Shown here: positions 53,743 to 62,953 of the stretch, piece by piece
Layout: each line of letters starts with the position of its first letter
Position numbering within the stretch: position 1 is the stretch's first letter
Assembly: GCF_002165305.2 (NCBI RefSeq)
Contig: NZ_CP032286.1
Span: 1,550,001-1,614,000 of the forward strand
Direction of reading: 5' to 3'
Length of the DNA stretch: 64,000 nt
Source of the DNA: Acinetobacter sp. WCHA55
Lineage (GTDB): Bacteria; Pseudomonadota; Gammaproteobacteria; Pseudomonadales; Moraxellaceae
The notes under the pieces: model-generated
Seen by the model: only the letters and a program-made list of their open reading frames with translations
Told to the model about the DNA's origin: nothing
The model's database searches: none
Made by a program: the position numbers and the translations under genes

Positions 53743-54960
53743 TTAGTGTTCAGCCCACTCAACTGTAGAAAGGTCGATACCTTCTTTGTACATGTCCCAA
53801 AGTGGAGAGAGTTCACGAAGTTTCTCAACCGCAGAGCGTGTTACTGTAAGTACATGGTCAATGTCTGCTTCAGTAGTGTATTTACCAAAACTGAAACGAA
53901 TTGAACTGTGCGCAAGTTCGTCAGACAAACCTAGTGCACGTAATACATAAGAAGGTTCTAATGTTGCTGAAGTACAAGCTGAACCCGAAGATACAGCAGC
54001 ATCTTTCAACGACATCATTAACGATTCACCTTCAACAAAGTTGAAACTTACGTTTAAGTAGTTCGCAACGTTTTGTGTTGGGTGGCCGTTTAAGAAAATT
54101 TGTTCTAAGTCTTGTAAGCCATTCCAAAGCTTGTCACGAAGTACGCGAATGCGTGCTTGTTCAGAAGCTAAGTTTTTACCTGCAAGTTCAAATGCTTCAC
54201 CCATACCAACGATTTGGTGTGTTGCAAGTGTACCAGAACGCATACCGCGTTCATGACCGCCACCATGCATTTGCGCTTTTAAACGAACACGTGGAGTGCG
54301 ACGTACATAGAGTGCGCCAATACCTTTAGGGCCATAAATTTTATGAGCAGAGAAACTCATAAGGTCTACTTTCATGGTTGAAAGATCAATTTCAACTTTA
54401 CCTGCAGCTTGCGCCGCATCGACATGGAAGAAGATTTTGTGTGCACGAGTAATCTCACCAATTGCCGCAACATCAGTCACAGAACCAATTTCGTTGTTTA
54501 CCATCATAAGTGAAACAAGAATAGTGTCTGGACGAATAGCTGCTTCAACCATTTCAGGGGTAATTAAGCCCGTGTTTGGAAGTGGCTCAAGGTAAGTGAT
54601 TTCAAAACCTTCAGACTCAAGCTCACGGCAAGTATCTAAAATAGCTTTGTGTTCAATTTTACTTGTAATAATGTGCTTGCCTTTAGACGCATAGAATTGT
54701 GCAACGCCTTTAAGAGCTAAATTATCTGATTCAGTTGCACCAGAAGTCCAAACGATTTCGCGTGGATCTGCTTTGATCAAGTTCGCAACTTGTTCACGTG
54801 CGTACTCTACTTTTTCTTCTGCCTGCCAACCGTAAGCATGAGAACGCGATGCTGGGTTGCCAAATGTGCCGTCAAATGTCAGACATTCCATCATGCGTTC
54901 AGCGACTTGCGGGTCTACAGGAGTTGTTGCTGCATAATCAAGATAAATTGGACGTTTCAT
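53743..54960 (-). CDS. iscS: Cysteine desulfurase IscS
   Basis: The 405-residue PLP enzyme removes sulfur from cysteine for iron-sulfur clusters and thio-modified tRNA. It has [11 protein letters not shown] at the start, the PLP Lys in [12 protein letters not shown], and the active Cys in [16 protein letters not shown]. Length matches E. coli IscS (404). The start codon lies one base after the iscR stop. Confidence 0.97.
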   Translation of the reverse strand: MKRPIYLDYAATTPVDPQVAERMMECLTFDGTFGNPASRSHAYGWQAEEKVEYAREQVANLIKADPREIVWTSGATESDNLALKGVAQFYASKGKHIITSKIEHKAILDTCRELESEGFEITYLEPLPNTGLITPEMVEAAIRPDTILVSLMMVNNEIGSVTDVAAIGEITRAHKIFFHVDAAQAAGKVEIDLSTMKVDLMSFSAHKIYGPKGIGALYVRRTPRVRLKAQMHGGGHERGMRSGTLATHQIVGMGEAFELAGKNLASEQARIRVLRDKLWNGLQDLEQIFLNGHPTQNVANYLNVSFNFVEGESLMMSLKDAAVSSGSACTSATLEPSYVLRALGLSDELAHSSIRFSFGKYTTEADIDHVLTVTRSAVEKLRELSPLWDMYKEGIDLSTVEWAEH

Positions 54961-54961
54961 G

Positions 54962-55435
54962 TCAAATACCTGTTACCGATAAAAGGGCTGAATCTGAGGG
55001 TGCTGTATTTTGGCGAATGGCAACTTTTTGAACGTTGTCACGTGCTACAAGGTCAGCAAGAGTGATTTTAGCGAGATAGTCGGCAATGTGATGGGAGAGT
55101 TCTTGCCATAAATCGTGAGTTAAGCACATTGCGCCATTTTGGCAGTTGCCTTTATGGTCACAGCGAGTGGCATCAACTGTTTCGTTTACAGCTTCAATAA
55201 CTGCTAATACCGTAATTTCATCAGCGCGACGAGCTAAATGGTAACCACCGTTGGCACCACGAATACTAGAAACTAAGCCGTGGCGCTTTAATTTCGCAAA
55301 TAACTGCTCAAGATAAGCAACAGAGATAGTTTGACGAGCTGCAATTTCTGCAAGCGTGATCGTTTGTTCAGTTGGCTGCAAAGCTAAATCAAGTAGAGCA
55401 GTCACTGCGTAGCGTCCGCGAGTTGTTAAGCGCAT
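54962..55435 (-). CDS. iscR: Rrf2-family iron-sulfur regulator IscR
   Basis: IscR senses cluster status and represses its own operon when holding a [2Fe-2S] cluster. The 157-residue protein has an Rrf2 helix-turn-helix ([33 protein letters not shown]) and three ligand Cys in [18 protein letters not shown] 55435 starts the conserved MRLTTRGRY; an earlier frame start at 55447 is outside the family. It is the first gene of the operon. Confidence 0.96.
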   Translation of the reverse strand: MRLTTRGRYAVTALLDLALQPTEQTITLAEIAARQTISVAYLEQLFAKLKRHGLVSSIRGANGGYHLARRADEITVLAVIEAVNETVDATRCDHKGNCQNGAMCLTHDLWQELSHHIADYLAKITLADLVARDNVQKVAIRQNTAPSDSALLSVTGI

Positions 55436-55468
55436 GATTCGATACACATGATTAGACTAGATGTGCCG

Positions 55469-55497
55469 ATTTTAAGAATCCTGACTAAAATAGTCAA
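55469..55497 (-). promoter_or_regulatory. isc promoter with type-1-like IscR site
   Basis: On the minus strand TTGACT (complement of 55492-55497) and TAAAAT (complement of 55469-55474) are 17 bases apart. The -35 lies in the dyad TTGACTATTTTAGTCAGG, which resembles the type 1 IscR consensus of E. coli. IscR holding its cluster would then block RNA polymerase here. The start would fall near 55462. Confidence 0.8.
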
Positions 55498-55548
55498 GTT
55501 TTTTTAATAGGGATTATGCGTATTTAATTTGCTTGAAATATTATGTAG

Positions 55549-56196
55549 TTATGCAAGCCAAATATTATATACCAATAAGCTAATCAAAAGTATAGAAAAC
55601 ACAAAAAATGTGATATTTATACGTTTTTGACGTTGCTCGATACGGCGGATACGATTTTTGTATTGCTTCACTTCAACCTGTAGAGTGTTGATTTTAGAAC
55701 GTTGTTCTTCAATTTTCTCTAAAAGTGGTGCAATACGCTTTTTGGATGCAACCACATTTTGCGGATCAGCCGGTTCGGTTAACCAGTTCTTCCAGTCAGC
55801 AAGAACTTTAGGTGCACTAAAATGTAAAATTAAATCTCGGAACTCATCTTTTAAGGTGATGTCACCATCAATACGCATTGTTTTAATACTACGGCGGTTT
55901 CCAAAGACGAAAATTTTTATTAAATCCATCAATGTGGTACGTACATCTAGATCGACCGGTTTTTCGGGTGCTTTAGCGTCAAATAAAACACCTTGAGCAG
56001 TGAAGGTGATATAGAAGTCGAAATAAGGCAGGTAGCTATTTATTTTAATCGCAATATTTTGCTCAACAAATTTTTTAGAGTGAAGCGCAACCACGCGGTC
56101 GTGTTTTAAAATAAGAGAAAAGATCGTCTCAAGAACAATCATCACCATGGTGAGTAGCATATGTGTTTGATTGTGTTCTTTTTGAGAATCACTCAT
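55549..56196 (-). CDS. Membrane protein with SCP2-like N-terminal region and coiled coil
   Basis: The 215-residue protein has a hydrophobic N-terminal segment (about 13-30), a region of about 100 residues with YFDFYITFTAQGVLFD and IKTMRIDGDITL that resembles SCP2/UbiJ lipid-binding domains, a coiled coil at about 155-192 (LLEKIEEQRSKINTL), and a C-terminal membrane helix (about 195-213). UbiJ-like domains help ubiquinone synthesis, but no such role is shown. The gene is next to iscR on the same strand but has its own transcription unit. Confidence 0.7.
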   Translation of the reverse strand: MSDSQKEHNQTHMLLTMVMIVLETIFSLILKHDRVVALHSKKFVEQNIAIKINSYLPYFDFYITFTAQGVLFDAKAPEKPVDLDVRTTLMDLIKIFVFGNRRSIKTMRIDGDITLKDEFRDLILHFSAPKVLADWKNWLTEPADPQNVVASKKRIAPLLEKIEEQRSKINTLQVEVKQYKNRIRRIEQRQKRINITFFVFSILLISLLVYNIWLA

Positions 56197-56389
56197 AAGT
56201 AGTAACCTAAATCCTGACCTGAAATGAGCATCCTGCTCGCAAAAACTTCAGACTTAAAAATAAAAATGTAATAAAGATGCTTTGTAGAACAGTTTTACAA
56301 ATCGATCAAGTCTAATATTTGCTATTATAGTGCAATCTATAAGATTTTTTGGATGTTTTTGCACATAAATCATGCAGGAGATGGTGCTA

Positions 56390-56857
56390 ATGGAAAAAGC
56401 AGATATAGAGTTGGATGAAATTTCAAAAGAAGATGAAACCTTAAAAAAAACAAAAACTAAGCATCATTTTCACCGTAAAAATAGTTTAGATTTTAGAAAG
56501 TATACCAAGCAAATATGGCTAGCTGGTTTGGGTGCTTTTTCACGTGCAGAAGAAGAGGGTAATAAATTATTTGACTCGTTGGTCCAAGTTGGCGAAGAGT
56601 TAGAATCTAAAACCACTGAGATTGCTGACCAAACGGTTGAAAAAGTATCTGAAAAAGCGCGTGAATCGGTGACGGATACTAAAGACAAGGTTGAGAAGAT
56701 TGTGGATCGTGGGGTAAATCACTCCTTAAATCGGATTGGATTGGTCACAGTTAAAGACATTCAGTATTTAGAAAACCTGATTCTACAACTGAATGATAAA
56801 ATCGATGTTTTGATTGAAGAAAATAAGAAGTTAAATGAAAAAGTGAATAAAAAGTGA
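56390..56857 (+). CDS. Phasin-family protein
   Basis: The 155-residue protein has the phasin core: RKYTKQIWLAGLGAFSRAEEEG followed by NKLFDSLVQVGEELE. Then come a Lys/Glu-rich amphipathic helix region and a C-terminal coiled coil with leucine heptads (YLENLILQLNDKIDVLIEE). Phasins coat polyhydroxyalkanoate granules. No phaC synthase lies in the window, although a thiolase and a long FabG sit far away at 0-4 kb. ATG 56390 has AGGAG nine bases upstream; an ATG at 56372 would add six residues. Confidence 0.85.
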   Translation: MEKADIELDEISKEDETLKKTKTKHHFHRKNSLDFRKYTKQIWLAGLGAFSRAEEEGNKLFDSLVQVGEELESKTTEIADQTVEKVSEKARESVTDTKDKVEKIVDRGVNHSLNRIGLVTVKDIQYLENLILQLNDKIDVLIEENKKLNEKVNKK

Positions 56858-57025
56858 TCTGGTTGTGCTTTTGTACCTTTTTCAACGTTTTTTTGTGATT
56901 TATTTTCCAAAAAAGCGTATACAGAGTATTGCGTTTTCACCTAAAGCATTGCTATAAAGGCGTTACGGTAATTTATACTAAATTTTTGGACCTTAAATAA
57001 ACGATATTAAGAGGACGCGATCCAC

Positions 57026-57298
57026 ATGAATAAATCAGAATTAATTGATGCAATTGCAGAGAAAGGGGGATTGTCTAAGACTGATGCTGGTAAGGCCTTA
57101 GACGCTACAATTGCTTCAATCACTGAAGCGCTTAAGTCTGGTGATACAGTTACACTTGTTGGTTTTGGTACTTTCAACGTAAAAGAACGTGCTGCACGTA
57201 CTGGCCGTAACCCACAAACTGGTGCTACTTTAGAAATTAAAGCAAGCAAAGTACCAAGCTTCAAAGCTGGTAAAGGTTTAAAAGATTCTGTTGCTTAA
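57026..57298 (+). CDS. HU-family DNA-binding protein
   Basis: The 90-residue protein is a full-length [20 protein letters not shown], then [25 protein letters not shown], the beta-arm region, and the ending [12 protein letters not shown] bends DNA and organises the nucleoid. Its position just before ppiD is as in E. coli hupB. GAGGA lies ten bases before ATG. No other HU is seen in the window. Confidence 0.95.
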   Translation: MNKSELIDAIAEKGGLSKTDAGKALDATIASITEALKSGDTVTLVGFGTFNVKERAARTGRNPQTGATLEIKASKVPSFKAGKGLKDSVA

Positions 57299-57315
57299 TC
57301 TTTTAAATAAATACT

Positions 57316-57342
57316 AAACGCGCCTTTTCGGCGCGTTTTTTA
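57316..57342 (+). terminator. Terminator after the HU gene
   Basis: AAACGCGCC at 57316-57324 pairs exactly with GGCGCGTTT at 57330-57338 around TTTTC, followed by a T run. Confidence 0.9.
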
Positions 57343-57429
57343 TTAAACATTAGAAAATGTGTCGATAACACATTCATTCATTGCTGCTTTTCAGTTAAAA
57401 TCTCGGGCAAATAAAATATTGGAATACTT

Positions 57430-59295
57430 ATGGAATCTTTTCGTAAAGTTATTAAGGGTTGGTTGGGCAAAGCTTTGCTCATTTTGTTTTTGACCCCTTT
57501 AGCACTTGTAGGTATTGAAGGATATTTTAGTAGCGGATCAAAAGACGCTGTAAAATCAGTCAATGGCCAAGATATTTCTGAAAAGGAATTAGAGACCTTA
57601 ACCGCTTCCTTTAAAGAACAATTCTTAGCTTATGCCAATGGGGATGAAACTTTACTCAACCAAAGCTTTATTAAAGACAAAGCGATGGACCAATTGATCG
57701 CAAATACTTTGTTATTACAACAGGCTGAAAAGCTGGGTATTTCACTTAGTGATACTCAAATCGAACAGATGATTGCTCAACAGCCGAGCTTTCAAGAAAA
57801 CGGAAAATTTTCAGAAACACGTTATTCAAGCTATTTGCAGTCTGTGGGTATGAGTAGTGATGCGCTCGTTGCAAACTTACGTCAAGACCATGCATTAAAA
57901 ATGATGCGTTCGACTTTTGTTGATTATGCATTGGTGAGTAAATTAGATATTCAACAAATTGCTAACCTACAAACAGAACAACGTACTGTGCAATTTGCCA
58001 ATGTAAATCTTGATGAATATAAAAAGAACGTCAAGGTTTCAGCACAAGAGATTGAAAACTATTACAAGCAACACCCAACTATGTTTAAACAAGTGGCAAG
58101 TGTGGATGTTGACTATGTGTTGTTAACACCTGCTAGTGTTTCTGCTGTTGCTTCACCTGTAACAGAGGCGGAGTTGCAACAAGCCTATACGCAGTTTGTT
58201 GAAGCACAAAAGGGTAATGTTGCGCCTTTGGTTAAACATATTCTGATTACTACCGATGCACGGACAGATGCTGAAGCGAAAAAACGTGCAGAAGAGGTTG
58301 TTGCAAAAATTAAATCAGGTACAAGCTTTACAGCTGCTGCGGCTCAATATTCTGAAGATACCTCATCTAAAGCGAATGGTGGTACTTTAGCAGTTTATAA
58401 CAAAGGCACTTTTGGTGATGCTTTTGACCAAGCTGTAGCATCGCTTAAATCAGGTCAAGTGTCAGCGCCTGTTAAAACTGAATTTGGTTATCATGTCATT
58501 GAAATTGATGCGCCAGCTGTGAAGTTACCATCTTTTGAAAATGAAAAAGCACGTTTGACTGCGGAAGTTCAAAAGAATAAGACAGCCAATGCATTCTCAG
58601 ATACTGTAAACAGTTTAAATGAACTGGTTGTTGATTCAGATGCTTTAGACGTAGTATCCCAAGAAGTTAAGGGTGCGCAAGTTCAAACTGTGAAAGGAAT
58701 GACCTTATCTACACAGCATCCTGTATTAAGCAATGCAGCCGTAAAAGTGAAATTGTTTAATGATGACGTTAAAAATGGTGATCGTAACGCGACCAGCAGC
58801 ATTCAACTTCCAAATGGGGATGTAGTTTGGGCAAAAGTACGTGATTATCATGCGGCAGGTGTACAAACGCTTCAAGAAGCAACACCCCGTGTGAAAGCAA
58901 AATTGGTTGAACAAAAAGCTTATGATGCTGCTAAAGCCAAAATTGCGCAAAGTTTGAAAGACTTTAAAACTCAACCAGCAGCATCAGTTGTTGCCAAAAG
59001 TGGTTTAACCTTTACTGCGCCGCAAGTGTTTATTCGTTCACAAGGCTTACCACGTGCAGTTGAGCGTGCGGCGTTTAGCCAAGCAGCACCAAAAGTAGGA
59101 CAGTGGTCTGTAACAACCGCATTATTGCCAACAGAAATGGTGGTAGTGGCAGTATCAAACGTAAATAAGACGACGTCTAGTGCGTTGACGGATGAGCAGT
59201 TGGCTGAGCTTTCGAAGTTATATCAACAACTTCGTGGTCAGCAAGAAGCTGAAGATTATGTGCAATACTTAAAAGCACATGCGAAAATTAAATAA
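57430..59295 (+). CDS. ppiD: Periplasmic folding chaperone PpiD (SurA-N, parvulin)
   Basis: The 621-residue protein is anchored by one helix near the start (LLILFLTPLALVGIEGYF). A SurA-type N-terminal chaperone region follows, then a parvulin domain at about 270-360 (KHILITTDARTDAEAKK, FGYHVIEI). A C-terminal chaperone region completes it. PpiD sits in the inner membrane facing the periplasm and helps newly exported proteins. The place right after hup matches E. coli. It ends at a strong terminator. Confidence 0.94.
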   Translation: MESFRKVIKGWLGKALLILFLTPLALVGIEGYFSSGSKDAVKSVNGQDISEKELETLTASFKEQFLAYANGDETLLNQSFIKDKAMDQLIANTLLLQQAEKLGISLSDTQIEQMIAQQPSFQENGKFSETRYSSYLQSVGMSSDALVANLRQDHALKMMRSTFVDYALVSKLDIQQIANLQTEQRTVQFANVNLDEYKKNVKVSAQEIENYYKQHPTMFKQVASVDVDYVLLTPASVSAVASPVTEAELQQAYTQFVEAQKGNVAPLVKHILITTDARTDAEAKKRAEEVVAKIKSGTSFTAAAAQYSEDTSSKANGGTLAVYNKGTFGDAFDQAVASLKSGQVSAPVKTEFGYHVIEIDAPAVKLPSFENEKARLTAEVQKNKTANAFSDTVNSLNELVVDSDALDVVSQEVKGAQVQTVKGMTLSTQHPVLSNAAVKVKLFNDDVKNGDRNATSSIQLPNGDVVWAKVRDYHAAGVQTLQEATPRVKAKLVEQKAYDAAKAKIAQSLKDFKTQPAASVVAKSGLTFTAPQVFIRSQGLPRAVERAAFSQAAPKVGQWSVTTALLPTEMVVVAVSNVNKTTSSALTDEQLAELSKLYQQLRGQQEAEDYVQYLKAHAKIK

Positions 59296-59306
59296 TCATA
59301 TGACAT

Positions 59307-59336
59307 AAAAAAACCTGCATTTGTGCAGGTTTTTTT
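59307..59336 (+). terminator. Terminator after ppiD
   Basis: AAAAAAACCTGCA at 59307-59319 pairs exactly with TGCAGGTTTTTTT at 59324-59336 around TTTG. Confidence 0.92.
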
Positions 59337-59377
59337 ATGTGTGTAGATAAACAAATTTTATTTAAGGATAAACAAGC

Positions 59378-60247
59378 TTAGGCACGGATTTTGAGTTCAT
59401 AACCTGAATATTTACGAATATTAATCACACCGGTATCTAAAATCAGATACTGACCTTTAATCCCTTGTAATTTGCCACGAATCACGGGAGTTTTATCCAG
59501 ATTGTGAGATTTAATTTTCTCAGGATATTGCTCAACTGGATAAACAAACTCACGTGGTTGTTCAGTTTCCAAAAGCTCAACCGTTTCATTGAATTCAAGA
59601 TTTTGACTAAATTCCTCGCGAATGGTTTGGATTTTAGGTGCAAATTCTTCGATGAGTTGTTCGCGAACTTCAATCAAGTCGAGTGGTTCTGCTTCGCCCT
59701 TGAGCAGTTTACGCCAATCAGTTTTGTCTGCCACTTGTGTGCCAAACATAATTTCGAGTTGGCCTGAAAGACGACGTGAACCAACTTTCATAATTGGAAG
59801 GGCTTGGGTTGCACCTTGATCGAGCCAACGGGTGGGCATTTGGCTAATCCGTGTAATGCCAACTTTTAGAGCACTTGAGTTGGCCAAATAAACAATATGT
59901 GGCTGAAAGCAAACTTCATGCGCGAAGCTGTCTTCTCGGCAGGTGCCTAGGTGGTAGTGACAGGTTTCAGGTTTCATAATGCACATGTCACAAGAGGCTT
60001 TGGTTTTAAAGCACTTGAAACAATGGCCTTGTGAAAATGATTTAGAAGTCTTCGTACCACATGAAACACAGAAGATTTTGCCAGTCCATTCAATCTCGAT
60101 TTCTTGGCCTAAGTTAAAAGGAAGGTCAACTTCTGAACGATCTAAGATAAATTTATATTCAACATTTGCCTTGTGTGTATGTTGATCAGTTACACTAAGG
60201 TCTTTAAGACCTGCATGCATTTTATGGCAAATGCCTTGAAGTTCCAT
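59378..60247 (-). CDS. DUF2797 domain protein with Cys-rich region
   Basis: The 289-residue protein matches the DUF2797 family. Residues about 55-105 hold a Cys-rich, zinc-binding stretch: FCVSCGTKTSKS, GHCFKCF, CDMCIM and ETCHYHLGTC. The rest includes HIVYLANSSALKVGITR and PTRWLDQGA, close to a GIY-YIG-like fold core (YLA...KVGITR). This suggests a nucleic-acid-binding or nuclease-like protein, but catalytic residues are not proven. It is divergent from the DUF6231-like gene with 34 bases between starts. Confidence 0.82.
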   Translation of the reverse strand: MELQGICHKMHAGLKDLSVTDQHTHKANVEYKFILDRSEVDLPFNLGQEIEIEWTGKIFCVSCGTKTSKSFSQGHCFKCFKTKASCDMCIMKPETCHYHLGTCREDSFAHEVCFQPHIVYLANSSALKVGITRISQMPTRWLDQGATQALPIMKVGSRRLSGQLEIMFGTQVADKTDWRKLLKGEAEPLDLIEVREQLIEEFAPKIQTIREEFSQNLEFNETVELLETEQPREFVYPVEQYPEKIKSHNLDKTPVIRGKLQGIKGQYLILDTGVINIRKYSGYELKIRA

Positions 60248-60281
60248 ACAGAATTACTCACTCAATATTAAGGATGCGGTT

Positions 60282-60749
60282 ATGGCTGAACTGAACGTCA
60301 TTACTTCTATGCTAGACGATTTATCTCAAGAACAGCCTATTTCAACTGCATTGTGCATTGGGCAGGATCTCAGCCCAAATCATCATCAATCTATTCAATG
60401 GCAATATTTTAGCGTATCTGACTTTTTAAGTCTGCCTTTTACCCAACGCTATGATTTAGGTTTTGTACTTTTTGACACGGCAGAAATGCAAAATATAAGC
60501 TCACAACAAAAATCACAACTATTGGTGCGTTTAAGAGATTTGATGGCAAAGCGTATTGTGGTGGTGAGTCAATTGCAGGATGAGCAACTGCTTCGTGCTT
60601 TAGGTTTTACTCAACTGATCGATAAAACGACGCATGGTAAAGACTTTGCTTTATGGCAATTTAATATTCTGACCTATAAGCATGTGCCTGACTGGTTCAA
60701 TTCAAAATTTTGGGCGAATCCTGAAAACTGGAATAAATTCCGTTGGTAA
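60282..60749 (+). CDS. DUF6231-like hypothetical protein
   Basis: The 155-residue protein has a Rossmann-like feel: TALCIGQDLS, RYDLGFVLFDTAEM, RIVVVSQLQDEQLLRALGFTQL. Its C-terminus FWANPENWNKFRW is distinctive and matches DUF6231-type proteins of Pseudomonas relatives, as far as I recall. No catalytic motif is visible. It lies divergent to DUF2797. Confidence 0.65.
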   Translation: MAELNVITSMLDDLSQEQPISTALCIGQDLSPNHHQSIQWQYFSVSDFLSLPFTQRYDLGFVLFDTAEMQNISSQQKSQLLVRLRDLMAKRIVVVSQLQDEQLLRALGFTQLIDKTTHGKDFALWQFNILTYKHVPDWFNSKFWANPENWNKFRW

Positions 60750-60857
60750 TGCGACGGCGACCATATTGCTTTATTCATAGCAAAAATTAACAATTTATCT
60801 CTATAGGGTTTTTTTAAACATCGTATGCTGTTTAAAAAACCTAGATGGAATAAAGTG

Positions 60858-61478
60858 ATGACGAACCTGAATAATATTATAGAGATTTTAGCAAAGCAGG
60901 CTCTGGGTGGTCAGCAGCAGTCAAACCAGCAAAGTGGTTTGGGTGGTATTTTGGGTTCGGTGCTTGGACAACTCGGAGCGAGTAGTACAGGGCAGACACA
61001 ACAGGATGGTCTGGGTGGTATTTTAGGTTCGGTGTTGGGTGGCTTGACTGGTGGACAGTCGCAGCAGGCGCCAAACTCTCAGAACTCAGGATTCTCAGGC
61101 GGCGGAAAAAGTTTATTGATTGCAGTTTTGCCTTTGATTTTGGCATGGATTCAACAGCAAGGTGGTCTGCAGGCAGCTTTAGATAAACTCAAAGGGCAAG
61201 GTTTAAGCAGTCAGGTTGAGGACTGGGTTTCTACAGTACCAGGAGAAAACGCCAGCGTAAATCCAGAGCAAGTGAAAAACTTGTTTGATGATGCCACGGT
61301 GGAGCAAGTCGCAGAGCAAGCGAATGCGCCTAAACAAGATGTATATAGTGCGATTTCACAAGTTTTACCACAAATTATTGATTCTCTCACCCCGCAAGCA
61401 GGACAAACTAATCCTCAAGAAGCCAATGCAGATATCCAACAGGTGTTGAACTTGGTTTCGGGGTTCTTAAAGCGCTAA
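60858..61478 (+). CDS. YidB-family (DUF937) protein
   Basis: The 206-residue protein starts at ATG 60858 (MTNLNNIIEIL). A Gly/Gln/Ser-rich stretch carries two copies of GLGGILGSVLG about 25 residues apart. A hydrophobic helix (LIAVLPLILAWIQQ), then the C-terminal DUF937 helical domain (GQGLSSQVEDWVST, PEQVKNLF, VEQVAEQ) follows. YidB-like proteins are common but not functionally described. An ATG at 60825 is in frame but has a less fitting N-terminus. Confidence 0.82.
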   Translation: MTNLNNIIEILAKQALGGQQQSNQQSGLGGILGSVLGQLGASSTGQTQQDGLGGILGSVLGGLTGGQSQQAPNSQNSGFSGGGKSLLIAVLPLILAWIQQQGGLQAALDKLKGQGLSSQVEDWVSTVPGENASVNPEQVKNLFDDATVEQVAEQANAPKQDVYSAISQVLPQIIDSLTPQAGQTNPQEANADIQQVLNLVSGFLKR

Positions 61479-61487
61479 ATCCGAAAT

Positions 61488-61515
61488 AAACAGCCATCGT
61501 TGAATGGCTGTTTTA
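61488..61515 (+). terminator. Terminator after the YidB-like gene
   Basis: AAACAGCCAT at 61488-61497 pairs exactly with ATGGCTGTTT at 61504-61513 around CGTTGA, followed by a short T-rich tail. Confidence 0.85.
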
Positions 61516-61530
61516 TTACTTAAAAACTCT

Positions 61531-61566
61531 AAATTAAAAAACACGCAAAAGCGTGTTTTTTAATTT
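61531..61566 (-). terminator. Terminator after the porin gene
   Basis: AAATTAAAAAACACGC at 61531-61546 pairs exactly with GCGTGTTTTTTAATTT at 61551-61566 around AAAA. Both arms hold A or T runs, so it works in either direction. Confidence 0.88.
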
Positions 61567-61582
61567 TTAGGGGAGTATCAAC

Positions 61583-62680
61583 TTAGAAGTCGTAACGGAA
61601 ACCTAAAGAAAGTGCTGTAGCATTTTCGTCTTTTTCACCACTCACAGAGTATGAACGGCCTTCTTTCCATGGCGTAAGATTAGCATTTTTATCATTTAGC
61701 ATAGTTGCAAGGTTAGCATAAACGCGTACTGCTTTATCCAAGCGGTGTTCAACACCAATTGCAACTAAACTTGAGTTTGCATCATCAGCATCGACATCAC
61801 GGTAGAAGTATTCACCGCGTAAAGCTGTTTTTGGCGTAATTTTGTATTCGCCTGCAATACCGAATACCTGAGCATCAAAATCACTTAGATCATCATGATC
61901 GTATTGAGCAATTTGATACATCGCACCTAGGTTAAAATCAGGCGTGAATTTATATGAACCAGCAAGTCGAAATGCATCGCGTTCCGCTTTAATTCCTGTC
62001 GATGAAACATTTTGTGATGTTGTTGCAGCGTTATCTTCGTATTTCTCATATGCTGCTGCAAAGTCAACGTTACCTTCTTTATAGGTTAAGGCTAGATCAT
62101 AAGCTTTATTGTCATCAACGCCTTCTTTTGTAGTTCCATCTTTAGCGATAGATGTACCTTTGTGCATTGAAAGTGCTGCAAGTACATTGAAGCCACCACC
62201 AAATTTAGGTGATTTATATTCAATTGTGTTGTCATTACGCTCATCAAACTTCAAATCACCAACACGTGTTACGTTACGGACGTCACCAACCATGTCACCA
62301 AAGAAGTTGATTGGACCGCGCGCAGCCTTGAATGGGCTGTCAAAACGACCAACACGTGCTTGACCGAAGTTACCTTTTAAACCTACGAATGTATCACGTG
62401 TTGCGAAATCTACGCCTTTATCATCAGCAGAACCGCTTGCGAAGTTAACTTCTTGCTCAATTTGACCAAATACGGTCATGCCATTTTCAAGTTCTTGCTC
62501 TACTTTGAAACCTAAGCGTGAAGAGTTTGAAGAAATTCCAACTTCGTTATAGTCAGCGCCATCATCCAGATAGTCTAAAGAAACATGCGCACGGCCATAA
62601 ATTTTTACGTCAGCAGCCATTGCCAAAGCTGGTGTAAATAAAGTTGCCCCAACTGCTAATGCGCAAAGTGTTTTTTTCAT
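61583..62680 (-). CDS. Outer-membrane general porin
   Basis: The 365-residue protein starts with a signal peptide MKKTLCALAVGATLF ending AMAA, then the mature start DVKIYGRAHVSLDY. The rest has the beta-strand alternation of a 16-strand porin: RLGFKVEQELENG, GQIEQEV, VGLKGNFGQARVGRFDSP, and a final RYDF strand with terminal Phe. It lets small solutes cross the outer membrane. ATG 62680 has GGAG eight bases upstream. Confidence 0.92.
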   Translation of the reverse strand: MKKTLCALAVGATLFTPALAMAADVKIYGRAHVSLDYLDDGADYNEVGISSNSSRLGFKVEQELENGMTVFGQIEQEVNFASGSADDKGVDFATRDTFVGLKGNFGQARVGRFDSPFKAARGPINFFGDMVGDVRNVTRVGDLKFDERNDNTIEYKSPKFGGGFNVLAALSMHKGTSIAKDGTTKEGVDDNKAYDLALTYKEGNVDFAAAYEKYEDNAATTSQNVSSTGIKAERDAFRLAGSYKFTPDFNLGAMYQIAQYDHDDLSDFDAQVFGIAGEYKITPKTALRGEYFYRDVDADDANSSLVAIGVEHRLDKAVRVYANLATMLNDKNANLTPWKEGRSYSVSGEKDENATALSLGFRYDF

Positions 62681-62914
62681 GTGTAGCTCCAAGAAAGACT
62701 TTTTGTTGATTCGTCTATAAAAGGTTATTCAGTCGTCTTTTTTGTTCATCAGACTTCTGTCTCTTGGCGCTCATTATTGATTACAAATAAGTCATTAATA
62801 TTAAAGAAATATTACAAAAATATTAAACAATCTAATGTCAAATGTATTTCCGCGATAAATTGTTAAGGTGGATTTTTAGAACTTAGATTATTGATCTTAT
62901 TCATTTTTAGACCT

Positions 62915-62940
62915 AAAAAAAGGAGCCGAGGCTCCTTGAT
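62915..62940 (-). terminator. Terminator after the HIT hydrolase gene
   Basis: On the minus strand AAGGAGCC pairs with GGCTCCTT (62920-62937) around a tight loop, followed by a T run (complement of 62914-62920). Confidence 0.78.
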
Positions 62941-62953
62941 TTAATGAGTGGAA

